Below the pieces are notes generated by a model that saw only the letters and a program-made list of their open reading frames with translations, ran no database searches and had not been told where the DNA came from. The translations under genes and the position numbers were made by a program. Shown here in pieces: positions 4,603 to 7,537 of a DNA stretch of 7,537 bases. Positions within the stretch are counted from its first letter, which is position 1. Every line of letters starts with the position of its first letter. The DNA lies in the NCBI GenBank assembly GCA_024643945.1, contig JAHELX010000291.1:1-7537 (forward strand), written 5' to 3'. Source of the stretch: Anaerolineales bacterium (lineage in GTDB: Bacteria > Chloroflexota > Anaerolineae > 4572-78 > NAK82).

Positions 4603-7537
4603 TCAACTCTCAATTCGAAACACGTACACCTGCTGCGTCGCGGTATCAGTCACGTAGAGCGTGCTGGTGGCGGCATCGACGTAAATGCCGACCGGCTGGC
4701 GCAGGGGGGCGCTCCCGGCCTGGGTCCAGCGATTGAGCAGCCGGCCGTCGGGGGCATAGCGCAAGATGGCCCCCTCGGCCGGCGCCGTCATCAACAAGCT
4801 GCCGTCGGGTGCCCAGGCCATGTGGGGGCCGTCGTAGGCCACACTGGGTGGGATGGGCCATTCGCCCAGGCTGTTCCCCCAGCGATCAAGGTGCTGCACC
4901 CGCCGGTTGGGGGCCTCAGTTACGAAATAGGTGCCGGCGGCGTCCACCGCCACGTCGGTCGGTTCGCTCAGTTGACCGGGCGCGCTGCCCAGCGTGCCCA
5001 GGCGCCCAGCCAGGTTCCCCGCCGGGCCAAAAAAGACCAGCCGCGCACCGCCTGTATCGGCCACGATGATCGTATCATCGGGTAAAACGGTCATCCCCCG
5101 CGGATGGAAGGTCTGGCTGGAAGGACCGGCAAACCGATCCGGTGACCTCCCCGCTGTGTCGGACTGCAGGTCTCCTGGGGCGAAGCGATAAATCCAGCCA
5201 GGCAGCGAATCGAACACCAAAAGGCGGTCCTGGCTGTCCACGCCCAGGGCCAGCGGCTCCTCAAAAGGTTCCTGGCCACCTGACATCGCTTTGCGGAACC
5301 TCCCATCGAGACCAAAGGCCTGCACTCGCCGGTTGCCAGTATCGGCCACGAAGACCGTGTCGCCGATGACGGCCACATCGCGCGGCTCCCGGAATTGTCC
5401 CTCGGCGTCGCCCGGCCCGCCCCACGTTGCCTGCCAGATCAAATCCATCGCCTGGAGCGAGGACTCGGCTGGCGAGGGAGGACCCGTCGATGGCACAGAT
5501 GCCGGGGCGGCACTCTGCGCGGACTTGGCAGCCCGGCTGGGCCACAGGTATTGCGTCGGAATAATCTCTTTTTCGCCGCCGGGGCGAGTCCAGTACAGGT
5601 GAATCCGTGAGCGTCCGGTCTGATCCTGGTAAGTGATGCGCAGGTCGTGCAACCCGGTCTCCAGGGTGACCAAGCTCTCCACGTATTCGTCCGGCGTCGT
5701 CGCTTCGACCACCAGTTGTCCGTCCAGATACAATCGCGCCTCATCCACAGAGCGCAGCCCCAATGCATAGGCGCCGCCGTAGGGCACATCCAATGCACCC
5801 GTCCACTCCACGCTGTAGGGGCGGGGCAGCGGTGTCAGATGAAAATAAACGTTGAGCACCGGGTCCACCCGCTCCAGGGCCGGTTCACCCTGCCAGTCAG
5901 GATTGGCATAGTATTTGCCCAGCAGCCCATGTCCGCTGACCGGAAAGCTATAGAGCGCCCACTGGGGGACAACACCCGCGTCGCCAGTCGACGTCTGAAG
6001 GCCCCCTCCAGGGAATTGCCACGACAGCCGTACACGCCCTACGCCACCCTCCGCGCGCAGTCGCAGGCTATGGTTCCCCTGGGCCAGCGTCGGAGTCAGG
6101 CTGAGAGCGCCTTCCCCATCAACAGTCGCGCCGTCAAGGGTCAATGCCACCCGGTCCGGTGCATCTACTGTTAACACATAGTGGCCATACTTCGGCGCGT
6201 AGAGAACACCGTTCCACTCAGCGACGAAGGGAAGGTCGAGAGGCGCAGCGGCGGGCCAAGTCACGTCTAATACCGGCGAGCGATCAGTGGCGACAGGCAC
6301 TCCTGCCCCTTCCCAGTCGTCACCCGCCCAGTAGCGTACGTCGAGACCCTGCACACTGGCCACGTCGCCCGGTTCCAGTCGAACCATGAAGACAGCGGGC
6401 GGGAATTCAGAATCGGCCGGCATCGCCTCGAACCAGCCCGACAGATACATCTGCCGTGCCAGGTCAAAAACCCATGCTTCGTCAGGATGGATGAAGTAGA
6501 CTACAGGCCGGTCGGGTGGCTCGCGGGCGGGCAACGGATCAGGCAGGGGCATCACCTTGCGCAGGCTGCGCGGGGACTCCTCCGCAGGCGCGTGAAAGCG
6601 GATACTGGGATGGTCAATGAAGAAAGGCGATAGGTAATAGATGGGATCGGGTCCCATTTCCGCCATACGTTTGCCCACCAGCGTCTCAGCCGTAGAGAAG
6701 GCCTGCCATACCGCGAAATCGTGCGCCTGCCGCCCAAAGTAAGTGTCACCATTGCCAACCGCGATGATCCCCAGGCATAGCACCACCGGAATCAGGCTAA
6801 GCCGAGGCCGCACGACCCTTGCGACCCATTTAAGCTCCAGCCAGAGAGTGTCCAGGCTCAAGGCGATGAAATAGGCCACTGCCGGCAGCGCAGCAATAGA
6901 GCGTAAGGACTGGGGCGCTTCAAAATCAAGCGTAAAGATGCCTCCCGCCAGTCCAACCGGTAGTAGCAACAAGAAAAAGAGATGCAACGCATCAGCGATT
7001 TGCGGATGCGTCATTTGCGTAGACTGCGGGCTCGCTGAATCGCTGATGCGCTGACTCACCAATTTGGCTACAGCCAGCCCCAGTCCCATCGCAAAGAGGA
7101 CCGCCGACAAGTGGTCCAGCATGGGCGCGCCCGGCAGGTTGTGGCGGCCGTTGTTGTCACCCTTGTAGTTGAACATCAACAGGTGCTTTTCGGTATTTTG
7201 CAGCAACGCCAGTCCCAGGTTAGGTTCGTCCCGCTTCTCAAGGATAGAGACCGTGCGCGTCCGCCGCCAGAAGACATCACCGTGGCGCCAGGCAAACTGG
7301 GCGATGGGCATCACTGCCAACCAGATGGCGACCAACAGCAGTCCCAGGCGCAGGGCGAGCTGGGGGCTAGGGGCTGGGCGCTGCTCGTCCCGGCTGCCTG
7401 GCCCGCTGGTGCAGGCCAGGACGGGCCGCCGCGCGGGCCGGGGGGTGCTAAGGCGCAGCCAACCTACCACTCGCCAGCCCCCAGCCCCCAGCCCCCAGCC
7501 CCCAGCCCCCAGCCCCCAGCCAGCGACAAAGAGGATC
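4603..7537 (-). CDS. Glycosyltransferase-39-like membrane protein fused to two PA14-like domains and an NHL propeller, 5' end outside window
   Basis: The frame is open to the right edge, giving at least 977 residues. The GTG at 7470 is taken as internal because the catalytic N-terminal half expected of a GT-C enzyme, including its acidic loop, is missing. Numbering below takes that GTG as 1. Hydrophobic helices lie near 36-57, 119-137, 160-181, 190-207 and 223-240. GDNNGRHNLPGAPMLD (105-120) and APQSLRSIAALPAVAYF (185-201) fit the C-terminal membrane half of GT39-type (protein O-mannosyltransferase-like) proteins that use a lipid-linked sugar. A soluble region follows (242-372), then a degenerate PA14-like domain (376-487), a clearer one (513-632, with GLLGKYYANPDWQG and ARLYLDGQLVVE), a Ser/Pro/Ala linker (645-675), and six NHL blades (about 680-953, with VADTGNRRVQ and EPTDVAVD motifs). 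These domains should lie outside the membrane, where they could bind glycan or protein. The gene converges on the beta-helix gene with an 11-base gap. Donor, acceptor and activity cannot be told. A truncated remnant is possible. Confidence 0.78.
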   Translation of the reverse strand, partial: ILFVAGWGLGAGGWGLGAGGWRVVGWLRLSTPRPARRPVLACTSGPGSRDEQRPAPSPQLALRLGLLLVAIWLAVMPIAQFAWRHGDVFWRRTRTVSILEKRDEPNLGLALLQNTEKHLLMFNYKGDNNGRHNLPGAPMLDHLSAVLFAMGLGLAVAKLVSQRISDSASPQSTQMTHPQIADALHLFFLLLLPVGLAGGIFTLDFEAPQSLRSIAALPAVAYFIALSLDTLWLELKWVARVVRPRLSLIPVVLCLGIIAVGNGDTYFGRQAHDFAVWQAFSTAETLVGKRMAEMGPDPIYYLSPFFIDHPSIRFHAPAEESPRSLRKVMPLPDPLPAREPPDRPVVYFIHPDEAWVFDLARQMYLSGWFEAMPADSEFPPAVFMVRLEPGDVASVQGLDVRYWAGDDWEGAGVPVATDRSPVLDVTWPAAAPLDLPFVAEWNGVLYAPKYGHYVLTVDAPDRVALTLDGATVDGEGALSLTPTLAQGNHSLRLRAEGGVGRVRLSWQFPGGGLQTSTGDAGVVPQWALYSFPVSGHGLLGKYYANPDWQGEPALERVDPVLNVYFHLTPLPRPYSVEWTGALDVPYGGAYALGLRSVDEARLYLDGQLVVEATTPDEYVESLVTLETGLHDLRITYQDQTGRSRIHLYWTRPGGEKEIIPTQYLWPSRAAKSAQSAAPASVPSTGPPSPAESSLQAMDLIWQATWGGPGDAEGQFREPRDVAVIGDTVFVADTGNRRVQAFGLDGRFRKAMSGGQEPFEEPLALGVDSQDRLLVFDSLPGWIYRFAPGDLQSDTAGRSPDRFAGPSSQTFHPRGMTVLPDDTIIVADTGGARLVFFGPAGNLAGRLGTLGSAPGQLSEPTDVAVDAAGTYFVTEAPNRRVQHLDRWGNSLGEWPIPPSVAYDGPHMAWAPDGSLLMTAPAEGAILRYAPDGRLLNRWTQAGSAPLRQPVGIYVDAATSTLYVTDTATQQVYVFRIES
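6988..7050. repeat. 63-base inverted-repeat element inside the glycosyltransferase gene
   Basis: Perfect 13-base inverted arms at 6988-7000 and 7038-7050 (CGCATCAGCGATT and AATCGCTGATGCG) enclose 37 bases. On the coding (-) strand the element covers exactly 21 codons (residues 141-161 counted from GTG 7470), in phase. It encodes a polar stretch, RISDSASPQS and on, between two hydrophobic helices. A CAGCG motif recurs every 8 bases at its 5' coding end. It looks like a small palindromic repeat inserted in frame in a tolerant loop, but family membership is unknown. Confidence 0.55.
7359..7378. repeat. Short inverted partner of the heptamer array
   Basis: These 20 bases (GCTGGGGGCT, then AGGGGCTGGG) are the reverse complement, with one mismatch, of part of the array at 7474-7521. 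The two flank about 95 bases that contain a further 7-bp hairpin (CCTGGCC with GGCCAGG). On the coding strand this segment reads RPAPSPQL, just before a transmembrane helix. Confidence 0.55.
7474..7521. repeat. Heptanucleotide tandem repeat (CCAGCCC, about 6.9 copies)
   Basis: Six full identical 7-base units plus six bases of a seventh, without a mismatch. Read on the minus strand in the glycosyltransferase frame, three units give a 21-base period and encode the 7-residue peptide repeat GWGLGAG. The minus strand has runs of five G separated by CT, a strong G-quadruplex pattern. Because 7 is not a multiple of 3, gain or loss of one unit would shift the frame. Confidence 0.85.

Noticed and set aside
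5647..6174. A 175-codon open frame on the + strand inside the glycosyltransferase gene
   Set aside because: It runs antisense to recognisable PA14 domains, has no ribosome binding site that stands out and no recognisable motif.
7468..7470. GTG at 7470 as the true start of the glycosyltransferase gene
   Set aside because: The frame stays open to the window edge, and the catalytic half expected of the family is missing. It cannot be excluded if the gene is a remnant.

Overview
The window holds four protein-coding genes, no RNA genes and no CRISPR array. It looks like part of an exported and cell-surface protein locus from a GC-rich member of the Chloroflexota (Anaerolineae or Caldilineae-like). 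The lineage is an inference. It rests on long Thr-Pro linkers, a CSLREA-type beta-helix protein ending in a YLPLILR tail, and a GT39-like membrane protein joined to PA14 and NHL domains, a combination I associate with that phylum. No marker gene confirms it.

Layout from left to right. Positions 1-828 (+) are the C-terminal end of a large secreted protein whose start lies off the left edge: Thr-Pro linker, Ig-like domain, Thr-Pro linker, Ig-like domain. Positions 829-1073 are non-coding and contain two consecutive strong hairpins and a weak promoter candidate. Positions 1074-2579 (+) encode a probable lipoprotein with two Thr-Pro linkers, an unclassified middle domain and two FxLYD-like domains. 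Its stop overlaps the start of the next gene (ATGA), 2576-4591 (+), a secreted parallel beta-helix protein with an N-terminal CSLREA motif, a choice-of-anchor-Q-like region, a DUF11 domain and the YLPLILR tail. After an 11-base convergent gap comes 4603-7537 (-), the C-terminal 977 or so residues of a glycosyltransferase-39-like multi-pass membrane protein, fused to two PA14-like domains and a six-bladed NHL propeller. Its 5' end runs off the right edge.

How the genes may work together: the first three products are exported and display-type, and the lipoprotein and beta-helix genes are translationally coupled. The fourth is a membrane glycosyltransferase whose large extracytoplasmic part carries carbohydrate- and protein-binding folds. 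A link between this enzyme and O-glycosylation of the Thr-Pro linkers is possible but is only inference from proximity.

The least explained DNA-level structures are in the glycosyltransferase gene. One is a (CCAGCCC) heptamer array of about 6.9 copies read in frame as a GWGLGAG peptide repeat. The other is a 63-base, codon-phased inverted repeat in a predicted loop. No defence system, mobile element gene or clearly new enzymatic system was found.
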